Positions 25,581-35,695 of a stretch of DNA of 64,000 bases are shown here, in pieces. A model generated the notes under the pieces. The model made no database searches. It was given only the letters and a program-made list of their open reading frames with translations, and was not told the DNA's origin. The stretch's first letter is position 1; every line of letters starts with the position of its first letter. The stretch covers positions 62,001 through 126,000 of the forward strand of contig DATGLS010000007.1 in NCBI GenBank assembly GCA_035293985.1, written 5' to 3'. The stretch comes from JAVDCA01 sp035293985. GTDB lineage: Bacteria > Pseudomonadota > Alphaproteobacteria > Rhizobiales > Xanthobacteraceae. The position numbers and the translations under genes were made by a program.

Positions 25581-28500
25581 TTATCCGGTTAGATGTCCGT
25601 TGTTGACGGCCGCAAAGCTGGTCGGCAGGGTGTTCACGGGAGCGCTCGACGCGATCGTGCCGTTGCTCATGGTCCACACCAGATTGGCGCCGCTGGTGTT
25701 GTCGTGCCACAGGACGTCCGGTGTGCCGTCCCCGTTGAAATCACCGACTTCGGCGACAGACCAGTTCGAAGCGAGGTTGTTGAGCATCGTGCTCTGGCTT
25801 ACCTGGCCATTCTGCATGGTCCACAGCAGATTGGTGCCAGTGGTCGCGTTGCGCATGAGGATGTCGGCGGTGCCGTCGCCGTTGAAGTCGGCGACCGCTG
25901 CCACGGTCCAGCTCGATGGTGCATTGGGCAGCACCGTGCTGCTGGCGACGGCGCCGTTCTGAATGCTCCAGATCAGATTGGTGCCGCTCGAGGCTTGGCG
26001 CATCAGGATGTCCGTCGTGCCGTCGCCGTTGAAGTCGCCGAGCCCGGCAACGCTCCAGCTCGAATCCGCGTTGTCGAGGAGCGAGCCGCCGACGATGTTG
26101 GTGCCGCTCATTTCCCAGATGTAATTAGTACCGGTCGAGGTTTGGCGGAGCAGGATGTCGGTCTGAGTGCCGCCGAAGAACCTGCCGACACCGGCAATCG
26201 TCCAGCTCGACGGCACGTTGTAGATCTCGTTCCCGCCGGAAATCTGATCGCCGTTCATGGTCCAGATGAAATTGGCGCCCGTCGAGGAATTGCGCAATAG
26301 AATATCGTCCTTGCCGTCGCCGTTGAAGTCGGCAGTATCCGCGACCGTCCACGTGTTCGGCAAGCTGTTGATGGCGGCCGACGCCGTGATGCTGCCGCCT
26401 CCCATCAACCAGACCTGGTCGGCGCCGGTGGTTGGATTACGCCACAGGATGTCGGTCGTGCCGTTGCCCGTGAAGTCACCCATGCCGGCGACCGAAAAGC
26501 CGGCCGGCACGTTGTAGAGCGTCTGCGTTCCCGAAACGGTGCTGCCATTCATTGTCCAGGCAATGTCGGTGCCGTTGGTCGGATCGCGCCAGAAAATGTC
26601 GGATTTGCCGTCGCCGTTGAAGTCACTCGCGGCCCGCGGGGACGGTTTCCATTGCCCAAAATCCGAGCCATAAGCGGTATCGAGATTGACCGATTGACCG
26701 CCAACCAGGGCGCTGCCGGTCGTATCGGTCTGCTCCAGGTTCTTGCTGGAGACCGCGCTGATCTGGCCCGACCACGTATCTGCCAGCCAAGTGTAGCGCA
26801 CGCCGGACGACGGGTCCGCCTGCAGATAGCTCAGCGTATCGCCCGCGCCGAGCACGCCGATGCTGTAGGGCGCGCCCACCTGAGTGAAGTAGGTGTTGAT
26901 CTCGCGGAAATATTCGTCGATCTCCGCCAGCGCGGCGGATTCGGTGATGTCGCTGTTTGCATTCGCCGGATCGAGATTGATGTCGAAGAAGATCGCGCCC
27001 GACGTCTCCCCGGCCACCCGCGCGGCACTGATGGCGTCGATCGCGTCCGCGGTGCCCTGGCCCAGCGCCCCGTTGTTGTTGAAATAATCGACCCACGCAT
27101 TGCTGTAGGTACCGTCGGCGTTGCCGTCTGACATCCCGCTTTTCGCGTAGACCGACACGATCGACAGGCCTTGCTGCGCCAGCGCCAAGGAATTGCTCGC
27201 GCGCAAATAGCCGGCGTTGCTTGCCGTGCCGATGTATTCGACCGCGAACTCATACCCGGCGGCCGCGATGGCGCCCGCGCCGATATAGCTCGTCGGCGTG
27301 GCGGTCGTGCCGCCGTTTGGCACCGGGACGCGGTAGTCGATGCCGCCGCTCGTGACCGGGATCGGTCGCGGCGCCGTGTCGTAGCCGAGAACGTCCATTT
27401 CGGTCAGGTCGGTCGCCGAGACCGGCGCCGTTCCGTCGGGCAAAACCGCCGCGAAGGCGTCATTGGTGCCGTCCGCCCAGTCGCCGCCTGGATCCTCGCC
27501 AGCGGTGCTGCTGAATGTCTCGAGCGAGGTAGCGCCACCGTCGATCGAGAAATAGGTCGAGCCGCCAGGCCCGGTCGCCGATGATGGCTCCGCCGTGCCG
27601 CCGGAGTAGCGAAACAAGTCCAGCACCGAATACGCGCCGCTGAAGGTGCCGGTTCCCGCGTCGATGCCCGAGCCGCGGCCGAGCACCTCGGATATCTCGT
27701 GCTCGACGACGCCCAGGTAGTCGGGATCGGTCGGGGCCCAGTCGGTCGCGAAGCCAATATATCCGTCCTGTGGCGGGACGAATGTGCTCAGCCCGAGCGC
27801 CCGCGCCTCGGCATATGAGATCGTGAAGTCGGAACCGCCTGGCCCCGGGTCCTGGGTCGGCAGATGCGCGACGGCGGTCGCGTCGTTCGCCGATTGGGCG
27901 TCCTTCGTCAGCGCCTCTACGATCTGGCTGAAGGTGAACTGGGTCTGGTTTTGCTCGCTTTCGGCCTCGCCGCCGGGCACCGTCTGCCCGTCGATCTCGC
28001 CCCAGCCGACGTCGATCGTGACCGTGATCGGGTCGAAGAAATGAGTCTCGAAAAAGTTCGCCGCGGCTTGAACCTCGGTCCAGAAGGTCGAGCTCTGATA
28101 GTTCGCGCCGAACTCCTGGGTCACGCTGGCATCGGGCACCAGATTGATGACGAGATGATTGGGGCCGTTGTCGGTCGTCCTGATCTGGTATCCGCCGATG
28201 GCCGTGGCGGCGTTGCTGCCGCCAGCGCTGATGTCGAGGTAGTAGGTGCCGGACGTCGGCGCCGTGAACGTGATGGTCGAGCCTCCGGGCCCGCCATCGA
28301 CCACGCCTTGGGTATCGACGACGGTTCGGTTGGAGTTCATCAACGAGATCGCAACGTCGGACAGGCCCGAGCCAGTTGTCGAGAACGTGTAGCGCTCGCC
28401 CGCCGTCAGGCTGACCGCGTACCAGTCATGATCGACCGCGTTATTGAAGCTGCCGCTCTCCGGCACCGCATCGATCGTGCCGCTGACCGTGCCGTTCATG

Positions 28501-29756
28501 GTCAGGCTGGCGGTGGTGGCCGGCGTGTCGAGGACGGTATCGGGAGACACCGTGCCGAAAGCATTAGCGAAGATAGCGTAATCGCCGGTCTCGCCTTGGG
28601 GGAGGCCGCCGCCCGCGCTGACGTCGACGTAATAGGTCCCCGAGATCCGCGGAGTGTAGTATACGAGCGGTGTAGTTCCTTCCGCCACGCCTTGAGGGTC
28701 GACAATGTTGCGGTTGGCGTCGCGCACAGCGAGGTCCACAGTGACCGCCGCAAGGATGTTGGACGCCACATGGGCATCCGCCTGGAATAAGTATCTGTGG
28801 CCTGCGATCAGACTCACGGCGTACCAGTCGTGATCGATCGAGGTGTTGAAGCTTCCGGCGATCGGCGTCGGGTCGAAGGTGCCGGCCACATCGGCGGTCT
28901 GCGTTTCATCGAACGTAAGGCTGGCAGTGGTCGCTGGGGTGTCCAGGACCGTGTCGCCCCCGTTGTTGACGAAAGTGACACTGTACTCGCCCAGCTGATC
29001 GGCCGGGTCGCTGCCGCCAGCTCCGACGGCTACATAGAACGTGCCGGTGGTCGTCGCCGTATAGGTGAGCGTCGCGGTGCCGTTGAGTCCGCCGTCGATC
29101 AGCCCCTGGCTGTTCAGGATGTTGCGGTTGGCGTCGACGAGATCGATTGCCACATCGGTCAAGGTGCTGCTCATGCCGACGGCGGAAAACGTATAATGAT
29201 CACCCGCGACCAGGCTGACCGCGTACCAGTCGTGATCGAGCGATGTGTCGAAGCTGCCGCTCATCGGCGTCGCATCGATGTTACCGAAGGTGGGAGTGTT
29301 CGATCCGAGCAACTGACCAGTGGTCGCTGCCGTATCCAGAACCGAGTCCTGCGTTGCCCCGTCATCTGTGCCAAATAAATTGTAGTTGCCCGTAAGGCTG
29401 GCGGGATTGCTGCCTCCAGCACTCATTGCGACGTAAAGGGTTCCCGTCGTTGCCGCGAGGTAATTATTTAGAAAGACCACAGGGTTCACCGCGCCACTGT
29501 CTGCATGGGCGAGGACGTCTCTGTTGGCATCCACTACGGCGAGCGCGACGTCAGTCAGGCTACCCTCGCCGATCGCCTCGAACGAGTAGGTATGGCCCCG
29601 CGTCACATTGATCGCGTACCAATCGCTGTCGACGAGTGTGTTGAAGCTGCCGGCCATCGGCGTGGCATCGATGGTGCCGCCGACCTCGCCCTGAGTGAAG
29701 AGAGGCGTCGACAGAATCCCTGTCGTCGCCGCCGTGTCGAGGATAGTGTCAGCCAT
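25581..29756 (-). CDS. Four PPC-like domains, zincin-like, Rv2525c/GH25-like and FG-GAP protein (array member B)
   Basis: 1391 aa. Residues 1-~545 hold four ~135-aa beta domains like the bacterial pre-peptidase C-terminal domain (HDWYAVSLxAGxxYxF ... DANRNIL ... GTYYLDISAGG). About 546-800 is a zincin-like domain with HEISEVLGR at 686; the second zinc His of HExxH is Glu here. About 804-1040 is an Rv2525c/DUF1906-type glycoside-hydrolase-like TIM barrel (GIDYRVP, YEFAVEYIG, FFDINLDP, NLDTAYGSDFGQW). The last 348 residues are the seven-unit FG-GAP module. No signal peptide. It is a near duplicate of member E. Secreted cell-wall or matrix action is inferred; enzymatic activity is unproven. Confidence 0.85.
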   Translation of the reverse strand: MADTILDTAATTGILSTPLFTQGEVGGTIDATPMAGSFNTLVDSDWYAINVTRGHTYSFEAIGEGSLTDVALAVVDANRDVLAHADSGAVNPVVFLNNYLAATTGTLYVAMSAGGSNPASLTGNYNLFGTDDGATQDSVLDTAATTGQLLGSNTPTFGNIDATPMSGSFDTSLDHDWYAVSLVAGDHYTFSAVGMSSTLTDVAIDLVDANRNILNSQGLIDGGLNGTATLTYTATTTGTFYVAVGAGGSDPADQLGEYSVTFVNNGGDTVLDTPATTASLTFDETQTADVAGTFDPTPIAGSFNTSIDHDWYAVSLIAGHRYLFQADAHVASNILAAVTVDLAVRDANRNIVDPQGVAEGTTPLVYYTPRISGTYYVDVSAGGGLPQGETGDYAIFANAFGTVSPDTVLDTPATTASLTMNGTVSGTIDAVPESGSFNNAVDHDWYAVSLTAGERYTFSTTGSGLSDVAISLMNSNRTVVDTQGVVDGGPGGSTITFTAPTSGTYYLDISAGGSNAATAIGGYQIRTTDNGPNHLVINLVPDASVTQEFGANYQSSTFWTEVQAAANFFETHFFDPITVTIDVGWGEIDGQTVPGGEAESEQNQTQFTFSQIVEALTKDAQSANDATAVAHLPTQDPGPGGSDFTISYAEARALGLSTFVPPQDGYIGFATDWAPTDPDYLGVVEHEISEVLGRGSGIDAGTGTFSGAYSVLDLFRYSGGTAEPSSATGPGGSTYFSIDGGATSLETFSSTAGEDPGGDWADGTNDAFAAVLPDGTAPVSATDLTEMDVLGYDTAPRPIPVTSGGIDYRVPVPNGGTTATPTSYIGAGAIAAAGYEFAVEYIGTASNAGYLRASNSLALAQQGLSIVSVYAKSGMSDGNADGTYSNAWVDYFNNNGALGQGTADAIDAISAARVAGETSGAIFFDINLDPANANSDITESAALAEIDEYFREINTYFTQVGAPYSIGVLGAGDTLSYLQADPSSGVRYTWLADTWSGQISAVSSKNLEQTDTTGSALVGGQSVNLDTAYGSDFGQWKPSPRAASDFNGDGKSDIFWRDPTNGTDIAWTMNGSTVSGTQTLYNVPAGFSVAGMGDFTGNGTTDILWRNPTTGADQVWLMGGGSITASAAINSLPNTWTVADTADFNGDGKDDILLRNSSTGANFIWTMNGDQISGGNEIYNVPSSWTIAGVGRFFGGTQTDILLRQTSTGTNYIWEMSGTNIVGGSLLDNADSSWSVAGLGDFNGDGTTDILMRQASSGTNLIWSIQNGAVASSTVLPNAPSSWTVAAVADFNGDGTADILMRNATTGTNLLWTMQNGQVSQSTMLNNLASNWSVAEVGDFNGDGTPDVLWHDNTSGANLVWTMSNGTIASSAPVNTLPTSFAAVNNGHLTG
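25584..26627 (-). repeat. FG-GAP module copy B
   Basis: 1044-base copy, in frame and without stops; units alternate DFNGDGTTDILMRQ with short linkers such as YNVPSSWTIAGVG. Confidence 0.9.
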
Positions 29757-29913
29757 CGTTCCCGCCCCGGTTGATCAGCGCAGAAATTTTCGGCGATGCG
29801 GCCGAGCCCTAGACGTCGGACAATCGTCCAGAGTTCCCGCGGGACTCCGCGGGCGACTGAGCTGGCACGCATCGGCTGATCTCCCCACCACGCGAAGCTG
29901 CGTCGATGCCATC

Positions 29914-29942
29914 TATTCAGCAACCTTGGGATGCGATGTCAA
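29914..29942 (-). promoter_or_regulatory. Promoter of array member B
   Basis: On the minus strand TTGACA (29942-29937) and TGAATA (29919-29914) are exactly 17 bases apart, about 155 bases before the ATG. The same layout and flanking sequence recur before member E. Confidence 0.65.
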
Positions 29943-30314
29943 CCCGCACGCCTGTCCAATGGCCCACCCGTGCACCCGCTCGTCACGCGCTTGCCATGTT
30001 TAGTCGCCGAATCCATCGGAACCCGCCGCGCGCACGGCACGAAACTCGCCCGCGTGTTGCATCGACTGTTTGCATCGAACGGATGGGACGTCGCCTCAGC
30101 TATGAGCCGCACAAACGTCCATTTGTCGCCTGCGCTGCCTGAATAATGATGCGTGCTCTCGGTCCCCGCTTGGAGTTCCCTTCGTCTCCCGATGCGGTAA
30201 AGGCTCAATGTAGCGCACGTCCGTCGATTGCAGGGTGCGCCTCCAACGCGCACGAACCATGCGTGAACGAGGTCCCGCCCGCTGGGAGATGTGCGTTGGG
30301 TCGGGTGCGAGCGT
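29943..30314. other. Intergenic stretch between array members B and C
   Basis: No gene recognised. Open frames here lack ribosome sites and family resemblance. The last ~60 bases before member C resemble those before member F (both contain GAACCATGCGTG and GCTGGGAGATGTGCGT), so the duplicated unit includes DNA downstream of the stop codon. Confidence 0.55.
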
Positions 30315-32879
30315 TTATCCGGTCAGATGTCCGTTGTTCACGGCCGCAAAGCTGGTCGGCACGGTGTTGATGGCAAGGCTGGACATGATCGAGCCGCTGC
30401 TGCTCATGGTCCACACCAGATTGGCGCCGCCGGTGCTGTCGTGCCACAGCACGTCCGGTGTGCCGTCGCCGTTGAAATCGCCGATCTCGGCGACCGACCA
30501 GTTCGCAGGCAGGTTGTTGAGCACGGTGCTCTGGCTGACCTGGCCATTCTGCATGGTCCACAGCAGATTGGTGCCCGTGGTGGCGTTGCGCATGAGAACA
30601 TCCTCGGTGCCGTCGTGGTTGAAGTCGGCGACCGCCGCCACGCTCCAGTCCGACGGTGCATTGGGCAGCACCGTGCTGCCGGCGACCGCGCCGTTCTGAA
30701 TCGTCCAGATCAGGTTGGTGCCGCTCGAGGCCTGGCGCATCAGGACATCGGTTGTGCCGTCGCCATTGAAGTCGCCGAGCCCGGCAATGCTCCAGCTCGC
30801 GTCGGCATTGTCGAGGAGCGAGCCGCCGACGACGTTGGTGCCGTTCATCTGCCAGATGAAGTTGGTGCCGGTCGAGGCTTGGCGGAGCAGGATGTCGGTC
30901 TGCGTGCCGCCGAAGAACTTGCCGACGCCGGCAATCGCCCAGCTCGTCGGCACGTTGTAGATCTCGTTGCCGCCGGAAATCTGGTCGCCGTTCATCGTCC
31001 AGATGAAATTGGCGCCGTTCGACGAGTTTCGCAGCAGGATGTCGTCATCGCCGTCGCCGTTGAAGTCGGCGATATCCGCGACCGTCCACGCGCTCGGCAA
31101 GCTGTTGATCGGGGCCGATGCCGTGATGTTGCCGCCGCCCATCAACCAGACCTGGTCGGCGCCGGTGGTTGGATTGCGCCACAGGATGTCGGTCGCGCCG
31201 TCGCCGGTGAAATCGCCCATTCCGGCGACCGAGAAGCCGGCCGGCACGTTGTAGAGCGTCTGCATCCCCGTGACGGTGCTGCCGTTCATCATCCATGCGA
31301 CGTCGGTGCCGCTCGTCGGATCGCGCCAGAAGATGTCCGACTTGCCGTCGCCGTTGAAATCGTTAATCGCGGGAGGCTGCGCATAGTCGAGGATGGAGCC
31401 CGACGCGCTGCCATCCTGGGAATCGATTGTATACCCGGCGCCGCGGGTGGAACTCCCGGACAATGTCACGATGAACTGTTCGGGTACGCCGCCACTCTGA
31501 AAATCGATCCCGCCCTGCACTGGAATCGTGATGACTTGACTTTGTATGCCCACACCAAAGCCGACGGGCGCGATCGGAAACTGGTCCGACGCAAACGTGA
31601 TGCTGCCTGACGGAAATGTGCCGCCGAAGAATTGGGCCGCATCGATCGGATCGTTCGCTCCGGCTGTCACCTGCCAGTTGACGGTCGCGGCGCCGATCGC
31701 CGCGGGGACAAGCCTCGTTACCGTGAAGGTGAAGTCGAGAGTGGAAACGGGACCTTCTGCCCTGACCGCATTGAGCGGCGAGATGAACACGACCGCGCCG
31801 GTCGGTGCGGTGTCGTCATTCAGGATGACTCCGCTGGCGCTCCCGCCGTTCGGATCGATGGTAGCGCTCACGGGGTTTGACAGCTTCACGACGAAATTCT
31901 CGTTCGGCTCGTAGAGCGTATCGCCTTGGACGTTCACGGTTACGGTCTGAGACGTTTGGCCTGGTGCGAACGTGACCGTTCCGGTGGGAAAACCTCCGCC
32001 GACGAAGTCCGAACCGTTTGCCTGCGAGAAGCTCCCGCCGGACGTCGCGGGCCCGACGGACCAGTCTGCCGTCGATGTGCCCGTCGTGCCGCCGCTGCGT
32101 GTGACCGTGAATGTGAACGGGGTTGCCCCACTATTGCCTTCAGCCTTGCTCGCGCTCACAGCAGCGATCGACAATACGGAGGGTGGCGGAGCGTCGTCGT
32201 TGACGATGAGGCCTTGGGCATTCGGATGCGCCGGGTCGATGGTCGCGCCGTTGGTCGGATTCGACAGAGACACGACGAAGTTTTCGTTCGGCTCGAACAC
32301 AGTATCACCCTGTACATTGACAGTGATGACCTTGGTGGTTTCGTTCGGGCCGAACGTGACAATCCCGGTCGGAAAAGTCCCGCCGACGAAGTCGGCGGCA
32401 TTCGCTGACGGGCCTTGTCCGCCGCTGACAGTCCAGGTAACGGAATTCGTCCCGTTGGTTATCCCACTGCGCGTGAGTGTGAAAGTGAACGGGGTGCTGC
32501 CACTGTTTCCCTCATTCTTGCTCGCGTCCGTCGCGACGATCCCGATCGTCGGCCCGGGCGCGGGAGGAACGCTAGCTGGACCAAGCACCATAGGAAAATA
32601 GAGGAACCCGGAATTCGCCGGGTTCTCGTCTGTGACCGCGATGAAATCCGAGACCGGATCTGCCTGAACGAAAACAAATGAATCGAGTTGGTCCAGGGTG
32701 ACGGCAAACCAGCCGCTAGCCGGAGGAGTGGCGGCTGTGGCGCCGTTGTCCCAGCTGAAATATCCGGCCCCACCCTGATCGAAGAACCAGTATTCGCTTT
32801 CGCCGGTGGTGATTCCGACGATGTCGGACGGATCGTCCGCCGCCATCTGCACGAGTGCAGCCGCTGTAAAGATCGTCAA
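30315..32879 (-). CDS. Calx-beta and FG-GAP protein (array member C)
   Basis: 854 aa from TTG 32879, chosen because GGAG lies 7 bases upstream; ATG 32846 is the alternative. After ~115 residues of unknown type (EYWFFDQGGAGYFSWDNG) come three Calx-beta domains (about 115-235, 236-350, 355-500) with motifs such as NEGNSGSTPFTFTLTRSG, TVNVQGDTVFEPNENFVVSLS and GLIVNDD. Calx-beta sandwiches bind calcium in surface and type I-secreted proteins. The seven-unit FG-GAP module follows and ends in VNNGHLTG. There is no catalytic domain, unlike members B, D, E and F. No clear signal peptide. An adhesin or matrix role is inferred. Confidence 0.85.
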   Translation of the reverse strand: MTIFTAAALVQMAADDPSDIVGITTGESEYWFFDQGGAGYFSWDNGATAATPPASGWFAVTLDQLDSFVFVQADPVSDFIAVTDENPANSGFLYFPMVLGPASVPPAPGPTIGIVATDASKNEGNSGSTPFTFTLTRSGITNGTNSVTWTVSGGQGPSANAADFVGGTFPTGIVTFGPNETTKVITVNVQGDTVFEPNENFVVSLSNPTNGATIDPAHPNAQGLIVNDDAPPPSVLSIAAVSASKAEGNSGATPFTFTVTRSGGTTGTSTADWSVGPATSGGSFSQANGSDFVGGGFPTGTVTFAPGQTSQTVTVNVQGDTLYEPNENFVVKLSNPVSATIDPNGGSASGVILNDDTAPTGAVVFISPLNAVRAEGPVSTLDFTFTVTRLVPAAIGAATVNWQVTAGANDPIDAAQFFGGTFPSGSITFASDQFPIAPVGFGVGIQSQVITIPVQGGIDFQSGGVPEQFIVTLSGSSTRGAGYTIDSQDGSASGSILDYAQPPAINDFNGDGKSDIFWRDPTSGTDVAWMMNGSTVTGMQTLYNVPAGFSVAGMGDFTGDGATDILWRNPTTGADQVWLMGGGNITASAPINSLPSAWTVADIADFNGDGDDDILLRNSSNGANFIWTMNGDQISGGNEIYNVPTSWAIAGVGKFFGGTQTDILLRQASTGTNFIWQMNGTNVVGGSLLDNADASWSIAGLGDFNGDGTTDVLMRQASSGTNLIWTIQNGAVAGSTVLPNAPSDWSVAAVADFNHDGTEDVLMRNATTGTNLLWTMQNGQVSQSTVLNNLPANWSVAEIGDFNGDGTPDVLWHDSTGGANLVWTMSSSGSIMSSLAINTVPTSFAAVNNGHLTG
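30318..31364 (-). repeat. FG-GAP module copy C
   Basis: 1047-base copy; one extra Ser codon in the last unit (MSSSGSI), shared with copies E and F. Confidence 0.9.
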
Positions 32880-33395
32880 GGCCGGGCTCCATCCTGGCCG
32901 GCCGCCCCTGCGCAAAGGCTATACCTCCGGTGTTCCCATTTCAATGAGGCACAGGTTCGAGAGAAAGCCTTTTCGCTATCGCAAGGTCGTCTCCCGCGGT
33001 CATTGGTTGGGCCTGAAAAGTTCGAGCATGACTCCTGTAAAAGTTCCGCTCGAAAAAATCCCGTAAATGCTTGATCAAGCAATTGTTTTATTCTTCGTTG
33101 GAAGTGCACGGCGCGCGCCCGCGGCGTTGCAATTCGGACGCCGTGACGTGCTTCAAGCCTCCAGCAACCGGTCTGAGCCAGGGTCGCCATCGGTCGCGGC
33201 TTCAGGCTGCATCAAGCGTATGGCCTTCCGCAGCTGCTATTTTTTTCGCCTCGCAAACGTGAGCACGTTCGCGCGGCTCGGGACCACAGAAGGAAGCCCA
33301 CGCCTCCATCAGGCCGCACCGCTTTCCAGCGCGTCGCCGCGCCGAGACGGTGCGGGTTCAGGGGCGGGGGGAACCAGAGCCGTGCGTGTGCGACG
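32880..33395. other. Intergenic stretch upstream of array member C
   Basis: No gene recognised. AAAAGTTC occurs twice (33016-33023 and 33039-33046); the first lies in CTGAAAAGTTC, which also occurs inside the tandem repeat before member A. A 14-bp palindrome TGCTTGATCAAGCA is at 33068-33081. No convincing -35/-10 pair. Confidence 0.45.
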
Positions 33396-35240
33396 TTATC
33401 CCGTCAGATGTCCGTTGTTGACGGCCATGAAGCTGGTCGGCACGGTGTTGATCGGAACGCTCGAGCTGATCGTGCCATTGCTCATCGTCCACACCAGATT
33501 GGCGCCGCCGGTGCTGTCGTGCCAGAGGAGGTCGGTTGTGCCGTCGCCGTTGAAATCACCGACTTCGGCGATTGACCAGTTCGCTGGCAGGTTGTTGAGC
33601 AAGGTGCTCTGGCTGACTTGGCCGTTCTGCATGGTCCACAGCAGATTGGTGCCGTTGGCCGCATTGCGCATGAGGATGTCGTCGGTGCCGTTGCCGGTGA
33701 AGGCGGCGACCGCCGCCACGCTCCAGCCCGACGGCGCATTGGGCAGCACCGCGCTGCCGGCGACGGCGCCATTGTGAATGGTCCAGACCAGGTTGGTGCC
33801 GCTCGAGGCCTGGCGCATCAGGACGTCGGTGGTGCCGTCGCCGTTGAAGTCGCCGAGCCCGGCAACGCTCCAGCTCGCGTCCGCATTGTTGAGCAGTGTG
33901 CCGCCGGCGATGCTGGTGCCGTTCATTGCCCAGATGAAGTTGGTGCCCGTCGAGGCTTGGCGGAGCAGGATGTCCGGCTGCGTGCCGCCGAAGAACTTGC
34001 CGACGCCGGCAATCGTCCAGCTCGACGGCACGTTGTAGATCTCGTTCCCGCCGGAAATCTGATCGCCGTTCATGGTCCAGATGAAATTGGCGCCCGTCGA
34101 CGAGTTTCGCAACAAGATGTCGTCATTGCCGTCGCCGTTGAAGTCCGCAATATCCGCGACGGTCCATGCGCTCGGCAAAGTGTTGATAGGCGCCGATGCA
34201 GTGATATTGCCATCTGCCATCAGCCAGATTTGGTCCGCGCCGGTCGTTGCATTCCGCCATAGAATGTCGGTGGTGCGGTCACCGTTGAAATCGCCCATCC
34301 CTGCCACCGAAAAGCCGGACGGTACGTTGTAGAGGGTGTGCGTTCCCAAAACGCTGTTCCCCTCCATCGTCCAGACGACGTCGGTGCCGCTTGTCGGATC
34401 GCGCCAGAAGATGTCCGAGTTGAAATCGCCGCTGAAATCGCTTTGCTGATGCGCCCGGTCAAAACCGAGAATATCCATTTCTCTCAAATCGGTCGAACTG
34501 AATACATTGAAAACGCCCGAGCTGGCGAACGCATTGTTTGCGTCGTTGCCCGCGCCAGAACCCCAATCCGCAGGATCGGATCCTGAGCTATCGAACGAAT
34601 CCAGGTTCGTCGCGCCGCCATCTATTGAAAAGTAGGCCGAATCAAATTGATCAGAGAAATCGCGGACGCCGGGATTGGAAAAGCGAAACATGTCAAGCCA
34701 ACTCGCCGGTCCAGGGACGCCCGCAAGAGAAATCCGGCCGAGCGCGTGGCTGAGCTCATGTAAGGCCACGCCAATGAAGTCTGTGGTTCCCCCTGTGATT
34801 CCATCATCCCGGTTGAAATCCCAGGCCGCAGTCGAGCCAAATCCGACTCCACCGTCGAATGCGGCGCCGGGATCGATACCCCAGGCACGCAATTGCGCAT
34901 TGTAGACCTCTATACCGGCCCCGCCCGTCGGGTCGGTAAGTGGGTCCGTATTTTGTCTCGCAACCACCATGTCCGGCGAGTTGTGGGAGAGCGACCAATG
35001 TCCCCTCGCGGTCGCGTAATCATATGTTGTACTGCTGTATCCGAAGGCTTCGCCAAGGGCCGAGCCAAGGGAAAATTGGCTGCCAAATTGGTCAGTGACC
35101 TCTCCCCAACCGACACGAAGATTGACGGTGATATTGACGTCAAGCATGTGATCGAGCATTTCAGCCGCAGTGTTCATCGCGGTAAAAAATGCTGCGGGGG
35201 CGGTGCTTGTGCTGGAATCCCAGCTGAAGATTATATTCAT
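33396..35240 (-). CDS. Zincin metallopeptidase-like and FG-GAP protein (array member D)
   Basis: 614 aa. Residues 1-~265 form a zincin-like domain related to those of members B, E and F but with an intact zinc motif HELSHALGR (161-169), so it is the most credible active metallopeptidase of the group. The downstream segments YFSIDGGATNLDSFDSS and LREMDILGFDRA match the same family. The FG-GAP module fills the rest; its first unit has lost residues (DFSGDFNSDIFWRDP), and the tail reads FMAVNNGHLTG. It has no PPC, no GH25-like domain and no signal peptide. The ATG at 35240 has only a weak upstream AAGG. A secreted protease acting on matrix or wall protein is inferred. Confidence 0.85.
   Translation of the reverse strand: MNIIFSWDSSTSTAPAAFFTAMNTAAEMLDHMLDVNITVNLRVGWGEVTDQFGSQFSLGSALGEAFGYSSTTYDYATARGHWSLSHNSPDMVVARQNTDPLTDPTGGAGIEVYNAQLRAWGIDPGAAFDGGVGFGSTAAWDFNRDDGITGGTTDFIGVALHELSHALGRISLAGVPGPASWLDMFRFSNPGVRDFSDQFDSAYFSIDGGATNLDSFDSSGSDPADWGSGAGNDANNAFASSGVFNVFSSTDLREMDILGFDRAHQQSDFSGDFNSDIFWRDPTSGTDVVWTMEGNSVLGTHTLYNVPSGFSVAGMGDFNGDRTTDILWRNATTGADQIWLMADGNITASAPINTLPSAWTVADIADFNGDGNDDILLRNSSTGANFIWTMNGDQISGGNEIYNVPSSWTIAGVGKFFGGTQPDILLRQASTGTNFIWAMNGTSIAGGTLLNNADASWSVAGLGDFNGDGTTDVLMRQASSGTNLVWTIHNGAVAGSAVLPNAPSGWSVAAVAAFTGNGTDDILMRNAANGTNLLWTMQNGQVSQSTLLNNLPANWSIAEVGDFNGDGTTDLLWHDSTGGANLVWTMSNGTISSSVPINTVPTSFMAVNNGHLTG
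33399..34442 (-). repeat. FG-GAP module copy D
   Basis: 1044-base copy; the first unit has lost its canonical calcium loop (DFSGDFNSD). Confidence 0.9.
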
Positions 35241-35695
35241 CGATACCAGCCTTGCTCGCCCCTTCGGTCACCGCCCGGAGTTCAAGGTCAGGATCGCGAT
35301 CGGGGAGCCGTGATCAGTTCGCGAGCAACATTGGACGCCGGAGGGGGCGCGCGAATGTGGGCGATCAGGGATGAAGGGTCCGACTGCCGGAGCCTGTGAT
35401 CTGTTCATCGCCCGCGCGGGGCGAATGAACAAATCCAACGTCATTTTGACGCCCTTTGCCTGACCAGATCGCACCTGATTGTGCAACCAGCAAGGCGGCC
35501 TTTTTCGCCGGCGCTTGCAGAGCATGCAACATCGGCCCGCGATCATAGTTCAGCTGAGTCGATGCACGTCTGGAGTACTATAATACCATCAACCAAAGCA
35601 AAGCCGAAGCATGCGCTGCTTCGGTGCGGCGGGTTGAGACAGGAGATGCGCGTTGGTTCAGGTTCGGGCGAATCAAAATCCGGGCTTGTGAGACA
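35241..35695. other. Intergenic stretch upstream of array member D
   Basis: No gene recognised. A TATAAT sits near 35578-35583 within a partly symmetrical AT-rich patch, but no matching -35 box was found on either strand. Confidence 0.45.

Noticed and set aside
30291..31610. Plus-strand open frames of 200-680 codons opposite the FG-GAP modules (also at 25593, 33618, 35624, 40077)
   Set aside because: They mirror the repeats of the real minus-strand genes, recur at each module copy and have no ribosome sites; they are due to high GC at third positions.
33068..33081. 14-bp palindrome TGCTTGATCAAGCA as a terminator or operator
   Set aside because: No loop or T-run for a terminator and no repeat of it elsewhere in the window; kept only as a note.
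35570..35600. TATAAT near 35578 as a promoter of member D
   Set aside because: No -35 match at 16-18 bases on either strand.
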